Positions 5,603-6,261 of a stretch of DNA of 6,261 nt are shown one piece after another. The notes beneath the pieces are model-generated. The model saw only the letters and a program-made list of their open reading frames with translations. It had not been told where the DNA came from and did not search any database. Numbering within the stretch: position 1 is the first letter of the stretch; every line of letters begins with the position of its first letter. This stretch comes from Candidatus Sabulitectum sp. (GTDB lineage Bacteria > Fermentibacterota > Fermentibacteria > Fermentibacterales > JCC-6), in NCBI GenBank assembly GCA_023136985.1, contig JAGLQD010000053.1:1-6261 (forward strand), written 5' to 3'. The position numbers were made by a program, and so were the translations under genes.

Positions 5603-6261
5603 ATGAAAAAGAAAATGAAGATTAGAGAGGCAGCAGCCGGTGATCTTGAAGATCTTGCAATCATCTCAAGAACCACATGGGATGGTGATGATTATCTTGA
5701 AAGAGTTTCCAAAGGATGGATCAATCAGAGTGACTTTTTTGTAGGGGAAATAGAAGGCAGAGTAATTGCCTGCGGAAAAATATCAACCCTGCCGGGTGAA
5801 GTCGCCTGGCTTGAAGGCCTCAGGGTACACAATGACTTCAAGGGTAAAGGATACGGCAGGATCCTCGCCGATGAGATCCTGCAGATCGCCCGGAAAAAGG
5901 TCGAGGCTGGTGATTTTCAATCCATTGAGTTCTCCACTTACATAAAGAACGACGAAAGCATCGGCATGGCAGAGAAACAGGGATTCAGAACAACTGAACT
6001 TTTCCATGTTTTAAGCATGGAAAACCCTCCAGTACTCAGCGATCCTGCAGTTATCACACTATTCTCCCCATCAGGTAAAGATTTTTCAATTTACCCGGAA
6101 CATGCCCCATGCGGATGGAAGTACATCAACCACCAAACCACAGATTCTCTGATCTGGATGAAAGAGAATGCAGGATTCTGGAAAGTGGCAACCGGGGCAA
6201 AATTCCTGGCAGCACATCGTGGCTCAGAGATATCACCGCTGGCTTCAGCACTTGATGATCC
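5603..6261 (+). CDS. GNAT-family N-acetyltransferase, 3' end missing
   Basis: The reading frame is open from ATG 5603 to the end of the window (219 complete codons), so the C-terminus is not seen. The first 130 residues form a typical GNAT acetyltransferase, which moves an acetyl group from acetyl-CoA to an amine. The strand IREAAAGDLEDLAII (7-21) is the usual opening, FFVGEIEGRVIACGKI (45-60) the central strands, and LEGLRVHNDFKGKGYG (70-85) is motif A with the acetyl-CoA pyrophosphate loop K80-G-K-G-Y-G85. STYIKNDESIGMAEKQGF (111-128) is motif B, with N116, S119 and the terminal GF. Beyond about residue 140 lies at least 80 residues of extra sequence (containing PEHAPCGWKYIN and FWKVATGAKFLAAH), possibly a second, degenerate GNAT-like domain. 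The substrate is unknown. It lies 73 bases after the GT-C-like gene with a possible promoter of its own, so a link to the glycosyltransferases is uncertain. Confidence 0.88.
   Translation, partial: MKKKMKIREAAAGDLEDLAIISRTTWDGDDYLERVSKGWINQSDFFVGEIEGRVIACGKISTLPGEVAWLEGLRVHNDFKGKGYGRILADEILQIARKKVEAGDFQSIEFSTYIKNDESIGMAEKQGFRTTELFHVLSMENPPVLSDPAVITLFSPSGKDFSIYPEHAPCGWKYINHQTTDSLIWMKENAGFWKVATGAKFLAAHRGSEISPLASALDD

Noticed and set aside
1..6261. CRISPR arrays, insertion sequences, tRNA or rRNA genes, and integrase attachment sites
   Set aside because: I looked by eye and found no regularly spaced repeats, no transposase frame, no tRNA-like cloverleaf and no rRNA-like sequence.

Overview
The window looks like a stretch of bacterial chromosome, probably from a Gram-negative or otherwise uncultured anaerobe. 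It carries two cobalamin-type radical SAM enzymes beside two membrane glycosyltransferases. The sequence contains no rRNA or tRNA and no diagnostic housekeeping gene, so I cannot name a taxon. Lines I counted in the main part run from about 37 to 53 % G+C. The first 120 bases are about 61 % G+C.

Layout: (1) Bases 1-136 hold the 3' end of an unrecognised, G+C-rich plus-strand gene. (2) Two minus-strand genes fill 106-3037. Both encode proteins with an N-terminal B12-binding-like domain and a radical SAM domain with CxxxCxxC. They are transcribed from 3037 downward, are separated by a single base, and probably form a translationally coupled pair. The second of them runs 31 bases into the end of the gene at 1-136, tail to tail. 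(3) A 63-base divergent spacer at 3038-3100 contains a perfect 10-base AT-rich palindrome flanked by two TTCACC repeats exactly 21 bases apart. (4) Two plus-strand genes follow: a family 2 glycosyltransferase with C-terminal membrane helices (3101-4117, TTG start with a strong ribosome binding site), then a polytopic membrane protein resembling GT-C, lipid-linked-sugar-dependent glycosyltransferases (4201-5529). (5) A GNAT-type N-acetyltransferase begins at 5603 and runs off the end of the window.

My reading of the whole is an inference. The GT2 enzyme would transfer a sugar to a lipid or glycan at the inner face of the membrane. The GT-C-like protein would act on the outer face from a polyprenyl-phosphate sugar. 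The two radical SAM enzymes would make a difficult C-H modification, such as methylation or rearrangement, of a lipid, sugar or other envelope component. The acetyltransferase may or may not belong to the same unit. No gene is close enough to a characterised protein for me to assign a symbol. No mobile element, CRISPR array, RNA gene or convincing terminator was found, and no gene-free stretch exceeds 83 bases.
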